From an uncultured Muribaculaceae bacterium (GTDB lineage Bacteria; Bacteroidota; Bacteroidia; Bacteroidales; Muribaculaceae), in the NCBI GenBank assembly GCA_910578095.1, contig CAJTOZ010000001.1:210538-274537 (forward strand): 64,000 nt of DNA, given 5' to 3'. Below are positions 35,100 through 44,312 of this stretch, one piece after another. How positions within the stretch are numbered: position 1 is the first letter of the stretch; each line of letters begins with the position of its first letter. The position numbers and the translations under genes are program-made. The notes under the pieces are model-generated. The model saw nothing but the letters and a program-made list of their open reading frames with translations, ran no database searches and was not told the origin of the DNA.

Positions 35100-35624
35100 T
35101 CAGTTACCGAAAGCCACGGCCGAGACAGGCCATTTGCCCTGCGCGAGCATTGTTTCCTGCACAAGTTCGCGCGCCACACCGTAGCCGCCGTCGATATTGC
35201 TCACATGCGTGGAGATAGCGCGCACCATCGGATCGGCATCCCGCGGAGCCACCGACAGCCCCACATAGCGCATGCAGGGAATATCAGGCACATCATCGCC
35301 GGCATAGGCCACCTCTTCCGGAAGCAGGCCGCGTTTCTGCATCCAGTCTTTGAGTACGGTCAGCTTATCCGACACACACAGATACACGTCATCAACGCCT
35401 ATTATATTCATACGGCGGCGCACTTCCTCTGTATCGGCACCGCTTATCACGGCCACCTTGAAGCCGGCGCGCACTGCCTGCTTGATGGCAAAGCCGTCCT
35501 TCACATTGGCCATTCGGGCCGGACGACCGTCTTCTCGCATAGGCACCACAGTGGGCGACAACACGCCGTCCACATCAAACACAAACGCTCTTATACAGGT
35601 GATATTATAGTCAATTTTGCTCAT
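35100..35624 (-). CDS. KdsC-like HAD phosphatase
   Basis: A 174-residue HAD-III phosphatase of the 3-deoxy-D-manno-octulosonate 8-phosphate phosphatase (KdsC) group. Motif I is FVFDVDGVL, motif II is in VISGADT, motif III is the lysine in VSDKLTVL, and motif IV is YAGDDVPDIP. There is no cap domain, as in tetrameric KdsC. The usual job is the third step of Kdo synthesis for lipopolysaccharide; YrbI-like phosphatases of other sugars are possible. The ATG at 35624 overlaps the upstream gene by 14 bases. Confidence 0.82.
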   Translation of the reverse strand: MSKIDYNITCIRAFVFDVDGVLSPTVVPMREDGRPARMANVKDGFAIKQAVRAGFKVAVISGADTEEVRRRMNIIGVDDVYLCVSDKLTVLKDWMQKRGLLPEEVAYAGDDVPDIPCMRYVGLSVAPRDADPMVRAISTHVSNIDGGYGVARELVQETMLAQGKWPVSAVAFGN

Positions 35625-36420
35625 TACCGTTGTTATATTTAGCCATAATGGCACGCGACAGCATATCGTAAATACAAGCCTCACCCTCGGGGAGCATTGC
35701 CCGGTGTTTCTCTATGGTAGCCACATCGCCACGACGCGCCGGTCCGGTCTGTGCCGCTGTAGCGCCGGCATCAAACACCTTAGCCACAGTTTCCTCAACA
35801 AGCGGGCGCAGCACCTCCGCACCATATCCGGCGGCAGCGAGCATATCAATGGCACAACCTATGAGATAATTCGGAAAATTGCATCCGAGCACACCGGCCA
35901 CGTGTAGATACTGGCGGTGTGCACTGTCGGCGTGCGCCACGGAGCCGCACACAAGAGACGCAAGAGCATCTATGGCGGCAAGTACATCGGCATCGCTGCC
36001 TTCGGTGAAAAACGGCACACGGCTCACATCCAGGCTACGCTCTCGCGAGAATGTCTGCAAAGGGTACAGCACACCCACACGCGCCGACGCGCACCGCAGC
36101 ACATCCATCTCCACCGAGCCGGACGTGTGCACCACAATACCGTGCATCAACGGCAAGCGACGGGCCACATCGGCCACCGCGCTGTCGCCCACGCACACTA
36201 TGCAGAAATCCACCGATGGATCGGCCTTTCCGGGATCGGTGATAGCTTCAGCCCCCACCGATTCCGCCAACTGCCGCGCGTGCTCCGGCGTGCGGGCGCA
36301 CACCTGCACCACTTCTGCCCCGGCGTCATGAAACGCACGCACCAGATGCGTGGCCACATTGCCGGCTCCTATAAATGTTATTCTTGGGGCTTCCAACGCT
36401 CTATATGAACTTTTTCCCAC
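35611..36420 (-). CDS. Rossmann-fold DUF2520 protein
   Basis: A 269-residue protein with an N-terminal NAD(P)-binding Rossmann fold (ITFIGAGNVATHLVRAF) and a C-terminal helical DUF2520 domain (VAGVLGCNFPNYLIG, GPARRGDVATIEKH). It resembles F420- or NADP-dependent oxidoreductases and pyrroline-5-carboxylate reductase in fold; the substrate is unknown. The start is uncertain: a GTG at 36420 gives a 43-base overlap with the nitroreductase gene, and a TTG at 36396 would shorten it by 8 residues. No ATG is available before the glycine-rich loop. It overlaps the KdsC-like gene by 14 bases. Confidence 0.82.
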   Translation of the reverse strand: MGKSSYRALEAPRITFIGAGNVATHLVRAFHDAGAEVVQVCARTPEHARQLAESVGAEAITDPGKADPSVDFCIVCVGDSAVADVARRLPLMHGIVVHTSGSVEMDVLRCASARVGVLYPLQTFSRERSLDVSRVPFFTEGSDADVLAAIDALASLVCGSVAHADSAHRQYLHVAGVLGCNFPNYLIGCAIDMLAAAGYGAEVLRPLVEETVAKVFDAGATAAQTGPARRGDVATIEKHRAMLPEGEACIYDMLSRAIMAKYNNGNEQN

Positions 36421-36917
36421 AGGAGCTTGTCCGGATCCACCGGACGGCGCACCTCATCCTTATGTCCGAAAGTCACGATGCATTCCACCGTAAGATGTTC
36501 GGGAATGGCGAGCGTATCGCGCACAATATCCTCGGCAGGAGTACCATCGGCCGTAAAACGGTTACGCACCTGTATCCAGCACGACCCGATTCCGAGAGCC
36601 TCAGCCTGCAGCTGCATGAACACGGCTGCGATCGACGCATCCTCCACAAAACAGTCGCTCTGCGAGGCATCAACGGCCACGGCCACTGCGAATGCGGCCG
36701 TCGACACAGGCTTCGTACCGAAGTCCTTGCACCCGGCCAACTGCTGGAGCATGTCTCGGTTCTCCACAACCACAAATTGCCATGGACGCTTACTTTTGGA
36801 ACTGGGCGCGAGCAACGCCGCCTGAAGTATCTTCTGCACATCGTCGGCAGCTACAGGCTCATCGGTATAGCGCCTTATGCTGTGGCGCTCGATAAGGAGT
36901 TGGTGGAATTTATCCAT
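36378..36917 (-). CDS. Nitroreductase-family flavoprotein
   Basis: A 179-residue FMN-dependent oxidoreductase of the nitroreductase fold. Visible features are IERHSIRRYTDEPV (FMN phosphate contacts), APSSKSKRPWQFVVV, and GIGSCWIQV near the C-terminal half. The ATG at 36917 leaves a 20-base gap to the upstream gene; longer readings would overlap it. Natural substrates of such enzymes are usually quinones, flavins or aldehydes and cannot be assigned. It overlaps the DUF2520 gene. Confidence 0.88.
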   Translation of the reverse strand: MDKFHQLLIERHSIRRYTDEPVAADDVQKILQAALLAPSSKSKRPWQFVVVENRDMLQQLAGCKDFGTKPVSTAAFAVAVAVDASQSDCFVEDASIAAVFMQLQAEALGIGSCWIQVRNRFTADGTPAEDIVRDTLAIPEHLTVECIVTFGHKDEVRRPVDPDKLLWEKVHIERWKPQE

Positions 36918-36937
36918 ATATATGGGAGATTGATAGC

Positions 36938-37936
36938 CTATTTGCGGCACACCCATGCGGAAGGATAGCGGGAAGCCACGCCCGTGGCTTCAGCTATGGC
37001 AATCACTTCCAGTGCCGAAGCCCCCTCCGCGGCATACACGCGATAACGGCCGTCCTTTACAAGAATGGACAATGCAGGGTCGTCCACGCTTTCCACATAT
37101 TTGCGGGCTTCGGCCTCACTGGCCAGCGAAGCCACCACAAGACAATAGCGCGGACCCGACAAAGCGGCCTTACGGGCTGCACGCGCGCCATGGCGCATGG
37201 CCGTATAAGCAGCTGTGTCCACAGGAGTTGCAGCATCGGAGTGGCGCTCTATCACAAGCACCACAGGAGCCTCAGCCATACCGGGGGTTTCGATTATCGC
37301 CGGAGCCTCATGGCGCGGAGAAAACGTCTCCACACCCAACGAAGCCATCTGAGCGTCATCCACCTTCAGAGGTGTCGTAAGCGTGAGCCCTACTGCTATA
37401 AGCACTGCCACGGCAGCGGCCATCTTCGCTATACGCGATAGCGACACACCCAGGCGGCGGGGCTTGAAATCCGCGCGGCGCACGGCGCGCACCTGACTTG
37501 CGGAATCCGCACCCGCCGAGAACGCGGCAAGGTTCACTTCAGGAAGCCACATCACTCCGGGCGACAAGACTTCCAGCGATCCCGGAGCAAAACGCATGGA
37601 CCCGTCGGCATTGCGCATCAACGTTCCCACACGCCCCAGCCCCAACCGTGCCTCGGCATCCAGACGCGAGCGCATCTCGGATGTCGCAGCTTCAAGCATG
37701 CGGCCGGCGGCGTCATAGGAAATCCCCTCTGCACGCGCTATGCTGGAAGCAAGCACGCCATCGTTGTGGGATAGCGCCGGATTGAACGTGAACACACGCG
37801 ACGGCGCGAACATACGGCTGCCGGAAGCATCCATGCGGGCACCCATGCTCGTAGCGAGCACAGCGCCTATGCCTGGCACTATCACACAATCATGCGTGAT
37901 GAGCAGATGTTCTATATGTCGTATTACGCGGTTCAC
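36938..37936 (-). CDS. HU-CCDC81-like and SPOR-domain membrane protein
   Basis: A 332-residue protein. Residues 1-130 resemble the bacterial HU-CCDC81 pair (IEHLLITHDCVIVPGIGAV). One transmembrane helix is at about 165-185 (KMAAAVAVLIAVGLTL). The C-terminal 75 residues form a SPOR domain (GPRYCLVVASLASEAEARKYV), which binds denuded peptidoglycan at division sites. It starts with GTG, and the promoter box ends four bases before that GTG, so the mRNA may be leaderless. A cell-division or envelope role is inferred from the SPOR domain. Confidence 0.85.
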   Translation of the reverse strand: MNRVIRHIEHLLITHDCVIVPGIGAVLATSMGARMDASGSRMFAPSRVFTFNPALSHNDGVLASSIARAEGISYDAAGRMLEAATSEMRSRLDAEARLGLGRVGTLMRNADGSMRFAPGSLEVLSPGVMWLPEVNLAAFSAGADSASQVRAVRRADFKPRRLGVSLSRIAKMAAAVAVLIAVGLTLTTPLKVDDAQMASLGVETFSPRHEAPAIIETPGMAEAPVVLVIERHSDAATPVDTAAYTAMRHGARAARKAALSGPRYCLVVASLASEAEARKYVESVDDPALSILVKDGRYRVYAAEGASALEVIAIAEATGVASRYPSAWVCRK

Positions 37937-37940
37937 GACA

Positions 37941-37971
37941 CAAAGTTACTACCTTTTTTTGATACTTCAAA
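37941..37971 (-). promoter_or_regulatory. Consensus promoter directly abutting the HU/SPOR gene
   Basis: The minus strand has TTTG (37971-37968), a 19-base spacer and TAACTTTG (37948-37941), an ideal match. The GTG start codon begins at 37936, so the predicted start of transcription falls on or next to the start codon. Confidence 0.75.
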
Positions 37972-37986
37972 ACACTATTTCAGCAT

Positions 37987-38058
37987 AAAAAACACTCCAC
38001 GCAGCTAAACTTTCCGCTAAGCGCTGAGGTACAGCATTTAGCAGAAAGTTTAGCTGCG
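37987..38058 (-). terminator. Rho-independent terminator of the ddl operon
   Basis: A 21-bp stem with one mismatch (38000-38020 with 38038-38058) and a 17-base loop is followed on the minus strand by a T-rich run at 37992-37987. Confidence 0.85.
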
Positions 38059-38076
38059 AAAGTATTTTTCAGGCCC

Positions 38077-39267
38077 TCAGGCCTTGGCACCTTTCACTCC
38101 TTTGGCGCCTTTCAGGCCGCCGCCCATGGAGAAGATATTGGCGTCGTAGCTCACCGTCTTATGGCTTTGATCGCGCTTGCGCTTCAGAGCCAGACTCACA
38201 AGGCGCTCCATGAGTTTGGCAAAGCTCAGTCCTGTAGCCTCCCAGAGGTAAAACGAGAGCGAACCGGGGATTGTATTGATCTCGTTCACGTATATATTGC
38301 CGTTGCTGCGGTCCACTATCATATCCACACGGCTCACACCATGGCACGACAGCACGCGGAATGTCTCGCCGGCAAGAAAGCGTATACGCTCTGTCACATC
38401 GGCAGGGAGATCGGCCGGAATACGCTTCTGGGCGGCCTGCATCCCCGCCTTGCCCTTCGTGCCACCCATATATTTGTCGGTGTAGCTGAGGATTTCGCCG
38501 CTTTTTATCGGTTCTTCGAGCACTGACGTCTCGTAGCTGTCGCAATCTCCGAGCACCGAGCAGTTGATCTCCTGCAGTTCGTCCACCATATGCTCCACAA
38601 TGATGCGGGTGGAGTAGCGTGCCGCATCGGCCACACGCTCCAGAAGTTGCTCGCGGTCTTTGGCACGGCCTATTCCCACGCTCGAACCAAGGTTGGCAGG
38701 CTTCACAATCACCGGGTATCCCAGTTCACCCTCCACTTTGGCAAGCATGGCATCCCGCTCAGCTTCCCACTGGCGGTCGGTGAACCATACGTACGGCACC
38801 ACCGGCACTCCATTGGCCTGCAATATCATCTTCATGGTTATCTTGTCCATGCCGTTGGCCGAGGCGAGCGTATTGCATCCGGCATAGGGTATGCCTATCG
38901 ACTCCAGCACGCCCTCGAAGATTCCGTCCTCTCCGTTGGAACCGTGGAGCACGGGAATGGCCACATCGAGCGTAGCCATCACATCACTGCCGAAAAGACG
39001 GCGTTCGTGGCGATACAGGTTGTAATCGCCATACGACGGGCGCATATACACCTGGGTGCATTTTGAAAGCAGCGCGTTTATGTCGCGGTAATTGGCCACA
39101 TTGCGCAGAGCATCGCCTGTGAACCAGCGGCCGTCCTTGGTGATGTACACGGGCACCACACTGAAACGGTTTTCATCTATGGCGGCCATTGCCTGATTGG
39201 CCGATATGACGGATATTTCGTGTTCCGTGCTTCTTCCTCCGAAGAAGACTCCTATGACGGTTTTCAT
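38077..39267 (-). CDS. ddl: D-alanine--D-alanine ligase
   Basis: A 396-residue ATP-grasp ligase that makes D-Ala-D-Ala for peptidoglycan. N-terminal GGRSTEHEISVISA, the ATP-binding VKPANLGSSVGIG, and the metal-binding VNEINTIPGSLSFYLWE are all typical. It is somewhat longer than the usual 310-370 residues and ends in an unusual repetitive Gly/Lys/Ala tail (GLKGAKGVKGAKA). It lies 9 bases after a MurF gene, whose enzyme consumes its product. A strong terminator follows. Confidence 0.95.
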   Translation of the reverse strand: MKTVIGVFFGGRSTEHEISVISANQAMAAIDENRFSVVPVYITKDGRWFTGDALRNVANYRDINALLSKCTQVYMRPSYGDYNLYRHERRLFGSDVMATLDVAIPVLHGSNGEDGIFEGVLESIGIPYAGCNTLASANGMDKITMKMILQANGVPVVPYVWFTDRQWEAERDAMLAKVEGELGYPVIVKPANLGSSVGIGRAKDREQLLERVADAARYSTRIIVEHMVDELQEINCSVLGDCDSYETSVLEEPIKSGEILSYTDKYMGGTKGKAGMQAAQKRIPADLPADVTERIRFLAGETFRVLSCHGVSRVDMIVDRSNGNIYVNEINTIPGSLSFYLWEATGLSFAKLMERLVSLALKRKRDQSHKTVSYDANIFSMGGGLKGAKGVKGAKA

Positions 39268-39276
39268 TTTGCAGAT

Positions 39277-40869
39277 TTATTTAAATGTATCGGGTAAATC
39301 GTTTTCATAAAGCACTATATCGCCGGCCGTGGCAATGGATGCAAGCAGCCCCTGGGCCTCGGCGAATGTGTCGGCGAAATGAAGTTTCACAGCCGCATTG
39401 CCGCTCGCACGCACACCTTCGGCCAGAGCATCACGGTTGTAGCGGCCCACAATGATGGCGACATCGGCGTTAAGCCCCACATGCCGCCCGAGCTCCGCAT
39501 TCAGCTCATGCTGCTGCTCTCCCAGCTCTATCATACCGGGTGTGATCACTATGCGTTTGCCGCCTTTCATGCCTCCGAGCACTTCCATCGCCATGCGCGA
39601 ACCCACAGGATTGCTGTTATAGGCATCGTCCACAATAGTGATGCCTCCGGGAGTGCGTTTGATGCTCAGACGATGCTCCACCGGCTCTATCTGGCCCACT
39701 GCATAGCGTATCTTGTCGTCGGCCACACCGAGGTGGTGCGCCACGGCCACAGCCGCCAGCAGGTCGGAGATATTGGCTTCTCCGAGCAGCCGCGTATGCA
39801 GTTCTATCTTATATCCTCCGGGGCCGAGCACCCTGAAACGCGTGCCGTCGGCGCCATAGTTTATATCCTCTGCTTTCCACACCGCTCCTGCAGCATCACG
39901 GCACGTATAGCGCTCGCATGCCACATTATCAACAGCGCGCGATGCCACATACTCGAAATCGTCGTTGACAAAGGCCACACCATCGGCAGGAAGCGCATCC
40001 ACGAGTTCAAATTTCGTAGCCTGCACTGCTTCGAGTGTCCCGAACGACTCGAGATGCTGCGGCCCAACGGCCGTGACAACGCCTATCTGGGGATGCACCA
40101 GGTCGCATATCTCGCGGATATCGCCGGGGTTCTTGGCCCCCATTTCCACTATGAACACCTCGTTGTACGGCTTGAGCAACTCGCGCACGGTCCGCACCAC
40201 TCCCAGCGTGGTATTGTAGCTTCCGGGCGTCATCAGCGTGTCGTATTGTTCCGACAATATACGGTGCATGAAGTGTTTGGTGCTTGTCTTCCCGTAGCTA
40301 CCCGTTACGCCCACTATTTTAAGGTCCGGCATCGAGCGCAGTCTGTCGGCGGCATCTTCTATATACCGGCGGTTGATGCGTCGCTCCACCGGGCGCAGCA
40401 GCATGTTTGCGGCCATTATCACCGCATGCGAGCAGCAATAGCAGGCCGTCGCCGCCGAGGCCACACTGAACAGCCGGCCCTCGGCCGTATCTCCGCCGAA
40501 CAGTATCATGGCCACTGCCGCCACCGCCACGCACACCAACGCCGCCACTGCGTAGATGCGCCGCGCGCGCGCTGTCCACACAAGCGGTTTCTTATACTTG
40601 GCAAAACACAGGCGCAGCATCGTCACCACGCCGAAGATACCCATCACCAATAGGCCCGCACGCGCACCGGCCAGACGGCTCAGCGCAAGAAAAAACACCG
40701 CGAATCCGGCCAGACGCCATCCCGAGGTCGTATCGCCGGATTCACGCAGCCAGTTGCGGTAGCGCTTGTTGAAGTAGGAATTCTGTTGCAGCATCATCAG
40801 GTCGCGACGGAGCTCGTAGACGAGCCCGAGCCATGCTGCCGCCATGAGGATATAGGATAATATCAGCAT
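39277..40869 (-). CDS. murF: Membrane-anchored MurF-like ligase (UDP-MurNAc-tripeptide--D-Ala-D-Ala ligase)
   Basis: A 530-residue protein. The first about 160 residues hold four or five hydrophobic segments (about 1-18, 51-67, 70-88, 104-124, 134-158). The rest is a Mur ligase: P-loop GVTGSYGKTST at 187-197, EMGAKNPGDI, and VDDAYNSNPVG typical of MurF. MurF adds D-Ala-D-Ala to the UDP-MurNAc-tripeptide. Classical MurF is soluble and about 450 residues; here a membrane domain replaces its N-terminal substrate domain. It lies between an alpha/beta hydrolase (2-base gap) and ddl (9-base gap). Confidence 0.86.
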   Translation of the reverse strand: MLILSYILMAAAWLGLVYELRRDLMMLQQNSYFNKRYRNWLRESGDTTSGWRLAGFAVFFLALSRLAGARAGLLVMGIFGVVTMLRLCFAKYKKPLVWTARARRIYAVAALVCVAVAAVAMILFGGDTAEGRLFSVASAATACYCCSHAVIMAANMLLRPVERRINRRYIEDAADRLRSMPDLKIVGVTGSYGKTSTKHFMHRILSEQYDTLMTPGSYNTTLGVVRTVRELLKPYNEVFIVEMGAKNPGDIREICDLVHPQIGVVTAVGPQHLESFGTLEAVQATKFELVDALPADGVAFVNDDFEYVASRAVDNVACERYTCRDAAGAVWKAEDINYGADGTRFRVLGPGGYKIELHTRLLGEANISDLLAAVAVAHHLGVADDKIRYAVGQIEPVEHRLSIKRTPGGITIVDDAYNSNPVGSRMAMEVLGGMKGGKRIVITPGMIELGEQQHELNAELGRHVGLNADVAIIVGRYNRDALAEGVRASGNAAVKLHFADTFAEAQGLLASIATAGDIVLYENDLPDTFK

Positions 40870-40871
40870 TG

Positions 40872-41633
40872 TCAGGATTTTAAAAAACTACGCAGCACGG
40901 CTGCAAACTGAACGGGATTGTCAAGAAAACTGTAATGCCCGCAGCCTGGAAAACTCACGAGACCGGCGCCGGGTATCAGACGCTCCATTATGCGGGCGTC
41001 GCGCATGGGTGTGGCAGTGTCATTCTCTCCCCACACCAACAGCGTGGGAGCCGAGATGCCGGGCATCACGCTACGCAGGTCCTCGTTCACCACACGGCTC
41101 AGTATAGCACGCATCCGCGGAGAAGCGGATGCATAATCGGCCGAAGCCTTGCGGCGGCGCCACTTTTCTATGGTAGATGCTGCTTTCTCGCGGCTCATAC
41201 ACATTCTGCATAGCGCTTTCATCAGCTTGAATGAGTACACCTTGGCATAATAGCGCACACTGCGGCGGGGTTTCACTCCGGCCGCATCTACGAGTATGAG
41301 CTTATCTACCGGTGTGCGGGATGCCATCAGCACCCCTACCCGGCCTCCGAAGGAATGGCCCACCAGCACCGGGCGCTCTATCCCGAGCCGCTTTGCCAGC
41401 TCCTCTACGAGAGCGGTGTATTTCTCCACCCCCCACACGTCGCCGGGCTCATCCGACTGCCCGAAACCGGGAAAATCTATATTATAGACACAGTGTGTTT
41501 CGGCTGCCACACGCTCCACCGAGGCCACAGTGTCCATATTGCAGCCCCAGCCATGCATGAGAATGAGCGGACGTCCGGCGCCGCTCTTGCGGTAATGCAC
41601 CCGCACTCCGTCTATTTCTATGAATTCCGTCAT
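40872..41633 (-). CDS. Alpha/beta hydrolase
   Basis: A 253-residue alpha/beta-hydrolase-fold enzyme with the oxyanion HGWGCN, nucleophile elbow GHSFGG, acid residue in WGENDTATP and catalytic histidine in GCGHYSF. A lid region with several Arg/Lys residues lies between. I start at the ATG at 41633; a TTG three bases upstream is also in frame. It heads the murF-ddl operon from a clear promoter. A wall- or lipid-related esterase role is possible from context, but the substrate is unknown. Confidence 0.88.
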   Translation of the reverse strand: MTEFIEIDGVRVHYRKSGAGRPLILMHGWGCNMDTVASVERVAAETHCVYNIDFPGFGQSDEPGDVWGVEKYTALVEELAKRLGIERPVLVGHSFGGRVGVLMASRTPVDKLILVDAAGVKPRRSVRYYAKVYSFKLMKALCRMCMSREKAASTIEKWRRRKASADYASASPRMRAILSRVVNEDLRSVMPGISAPTLLVWGENDTATPMRDARIMERLIPGAGLVSFPGCGHYSFLDNPVQFAAVLRSFLKS

Positions 41634-41655
41634 CAAAAAACAATCTCTTGGGTTG

Positions 41656-41687
41656 CAAAGATACTCAAAGGGCCCGAGAATGCCAAA
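41656..41687 (-). promoter_or_regulatory. Promoter of the hydrolase-murF-ddl operon
   Basis: The minus strand shows TTTG (41687-41684), a 20-base spacer and TATCTTTG (41663-41656), a full consensus match. The leader would be about 18 bases. Confidence 0.72.
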
Positions 41688-41696
41688 TCGCAGACA

Positions 41697-42722
41697 TCAA
41701 AAATGAACCATCAGCTCGACACACAGCTTATTGCCGTCGGCCGGCGATGCCACATGGCCGCCGTCATGGAAATACTGCTCGTAATTGAGACGCACATGCG
41801 CTTTCACGGGCCCTTTCAGCCACATGGCGGTAGCACCGGCCGTGAGCCTGCGGCGGGATGTCTGCGTCACGCACAGGCGGCCGTCATCATCGAGCGCACC
41901 GTCGCAATTGTCGGTAGCGCCGTCATATCGCGCCTCCACCGACAAGCGGTTCACATACCGGCTCTTGACCGGAAAGAATCGGCGCCCCATTATATTGAAC
42001 GCTTTCACCGCCTTGGCGGCGCGGTTGGTGTACACTTTGTACAGAAATTCTGCCTCGGCTTCCCATTCGCCGTGACACCACGTCAGCGATGCGTCCCAGT
42101 TGTTGACACGCACATTCCCGAGCTCATTGGATTGAAAACCTATCTCGGGAGTGAAATCGCCGGTGGTCACCACTCCTACTATACCGAACGTATAACTCTT
42201 GCTCCACGATGTCTGCTCCGACGTTGACGCCGAACTGAACACTCCGCCTTCCACATAGGCCGGCGCCGCGCCCACGCTGAAGGAGTAGCGGCCCTTGACG
42301 CCCACCTTGCGGGACGACCACATGTCGCGGCTCGGCAGCGACCGGTTGGCAAACCAGTATGCATTCACCGAGCGTGTGGCGTCCACCGACAGCGGCACGC
42401 GCATCTGTCCCAGCATCACCTGCACCGTCTGCGAGGGATGGAATATGGCATAGGCGTCAAGCATCTTGAAACTGCCGCGGTCGCAGAAGTCAGCGCGGAG
42501 AAAGTAGCCGAGAAAGTCTGTCACATCGCCGTTCATATTCACTCGTGCATTGCGCACCTGAAACCGCGCCTCGCCGCTTTCGGTAGCCACCTCGTAGCGC
42601 GTGCGCAGCGTCGCATGCACTTCGGGGATGTAGCGCGACACACTGTCTGCATCGGCCGCTGCGGCTCCTGCCGGGAGCATAGCCATAGCGGCGCACAACA
42701 TTCGGAAACCTGTACCCTTCAT
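41697..42722 (-). CDS. Porin O/P-like outer-membrane protein
   Basis: A 341-residue protein with a signal peptide (MKGTGFRMLCAAMAMLPAG) and alternating beta-strands of a porin. RFQVRNARVNMNGDVTDFLGY and LGQMRVPLSVDATRS resemble the phosphate-selective porin O/P family. It ends in a terminal aromatic (ELMVHF), the usual outer-membrane signature. It is the last of four envelope genes transcribed together, 16 bases after the PCMD lipoprotein. The solute is unknown. Confidence 0.82.
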   Translation of the reverse strand: MKGTGFRMLCAAMAMLPAGAAAADADSVSRYIPEVHATLRTRYEVATESGEARFQVRNARVNMNGDVTDFLGYFLRADFCDRGSFKMLDAYAIFHPSQTVQVMLGQMRVPLSVDATRSVNAYWFANRSLPSRDMWSSRKVGVKGRYSFSVGAAPAYVEGGVFSSASTSEQTSWSKSYTFGIVGVVTTGDFTPEIGFQSNELGNVRVNNWDASLTWCHGEWEAEAEFLYKVYTNRAAKAVKAFNIMGRRFFPVKSRYVNRLSVEARYDGATDNCDGALDDDGRLCVTQTSRRRLTAGATAMWLKGPVKAHVRLNYEQYFHDGGHVASPADGNKLCVELMVHF

Positions 42723-42738
42723 CAGAACCAACGAACTA

Positions 42739-44304
42739 TCAATAATCGTATACCAACTCAAGATCGTCCAGCCACAACGTGGCACCGTTGCCTCCGGTGA
42801 AATAATCGCCGTACTTGCTCGCCGATGCCGTTATGAGCAGATATTTCGGCACGCGGGATGTGCTCCGGTAGTCGAGCCTGACCTCAAAAGGCACATAAGT
42901 GTCCACATCCTCTCCGCACTGCATGTTGCCATAGGCCACCACTATAGGCAGATCGGCGCTGAACAGCTGACGGTTGTTCGGGTTGGTGCGTATCTCGAAT
43001 GGCTCGTCCTGATCGATGAGAGCCGCCCATATTATGCAGGTGTCGGGCCGGCCCTTCAGATCCTCGAATCCGGAAGTCACACTCGACACCGGAGCGGTCT
43101 TGTATTTCATATATCCGCGCAGAGCGGTCGGACGCTCGCTGAACGGACGCCCGAAGTGAAGCACTCCGTTGGTGCCGTCCGTGCGCACGTATGTGCCGGC
43201 AAACAGGTTGCCGGCGGCAAGTTTGCCTATTATGCCTATGCCCACAAAACGCGTCTCAAGCTGTGCGGCCAGGCCCGTACCGGTGCTGGTGTCCTCTGTC
43301 GGGAAGGTGTTGGAGCTGCCCAGCGTGGTAGCGCCCTTGTTGCCGGTATCCCAATACGGCTCACTGCCTTCCGCCCACGGATTCCACACCTTTCCGTTCA
43401 GCCACCACTGGTCCAGATCGGAGTTCGGCACCTGAAGCTCACGGCCTGTGGTAAACGGTGTTATATTGCCGAAATCGCTGTCGCTGTACGCGCGGGCCTC
43501 ATAGGCTGTCTCTGGCTGGAGATGTATTATGCGCGCAGTGAAACTGCCGCCCTCGTGGCTCACCCACTCTGCCGGCACCTGCGTCCAGTATTCCGCGCCG
43601 GCCGCACGGTATTCCACGCCATTGTTTTTCCCGGCCTCTGCGATGCCTTTCACCCAGGCCACGCATGTCCACGCATCCGCGCTCACCGTCTCCACGGCGC
43701 TCGCGGTGCTCTCGGCATACACTGTCCATGTCTGGCGGCGCCCGTCACGGTCCACATCCAGTGTGAGCGGCCGCGACAGGTCCACATTCCGGCCTTCTAT
43801 CTCAGGGGTCATCGTCGACCCTGTGGCGCCGAGTTTGCAAGTGAGCACACGCACCGACTTCAGGTTGGTTTTGTCGCTCACATACACTATCACGCGCTGC
43901 GCCGGCACATCGATGGTGGCCGAGCCCACTTGCCCCTCCACCGTGAAGTACCGCTCTATATCCTGCACGCCGCGGATGGTCCATATATAGTTCTGATACA
44001 GTGCCAGCGTCACATACCGCGGCTCACTGAGATCGAGCGATGTTATGGTGTCGGCGCCCACAATATGCGCCCCGGGGGTGATGCTATAGCCGCTCACCTC
44101 CACATCATAAATATCGGTCTCTTCTGGAAATGTGAGCGTGATCACCCTCGACGTGGAATCTATCGCCGCGGCATTCTTTGTGCCCTCGGCCTCGAAGCTC
44201 AGAAAATTGGCCTGTATGCGCGGATACGGTATGTCGTTGTGTATGCAGCCCTGCAGCATCGCAACGGCTGCGGCGGCGGTCATGATCTGTATTATCTGTT
44301 TCAT
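42739..44304 (-). CDS. PCMD-domain surface lipoprotein
   Basis: A 521-residue lipoprotein with lipobox MLQGC (residues 16-20). The N-terminal half has two Ig-like or DUF-type beta domains. The C-terminal half fits the Bacteroidetes PCMD (putative carbohydrate metabolism) domain, with NSDLDQWW, WNPWAEGSEPYWDTGNKG, FSERPTALRGYMKYK and a final WLDDLELVYDY. PCMD proteins are probably glycan-binding surface proteins. It lies 8 bases after a beta-barrel gene and 16 bases before the porin. Confidence 0.85.
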   Translation of the reverse strand: MKQIIQIMTAAAAVAMLQGCIHNDIPYPRIQANFLSFEAEGTKNAAAIDSTSRVITLTFPEETDIYDVEVSGYSITPGAHIVGADTITSLDLSEPRYVTLALYQNYIWTIRGVQDIERYFTVEGQVGSATIDVPAQRVIVYVSDKTNLKSVRVLTCKLGATGSTMTPEIEGRNVDLSRPLTLDVDRDGRRQTWTVYAESTASAVETVSADAWTCVAWVKGIAEAGKNNGVEYRAAGAEYWTQVPAEWVSHEGGSFTARIIHLQPETAYEARAYSDSDFGNITPFTTGRELQVPNSDLDQWWLNGKVWNPWAEGSEPYWDTGNKGATTLGSSNTFPTEDTSTGTGLAAQLETRFVGIGIIGKLAAGNLFAGTYVRTDGTNGVLHFGRPFSERPTALRGYMKYKTAPVSSVTSGFEDLKGRPDTCIIWAALIDQDEPFEIRTNPNNRQLFSADLPIVVAYGNMQCGEDVDTYVPFEVRLDYRSTSRVPKYLLITASASKYGDYFTGGNGATLWLDDLELVYDY

Positions 44305-44312
44305 ATCTGCCT

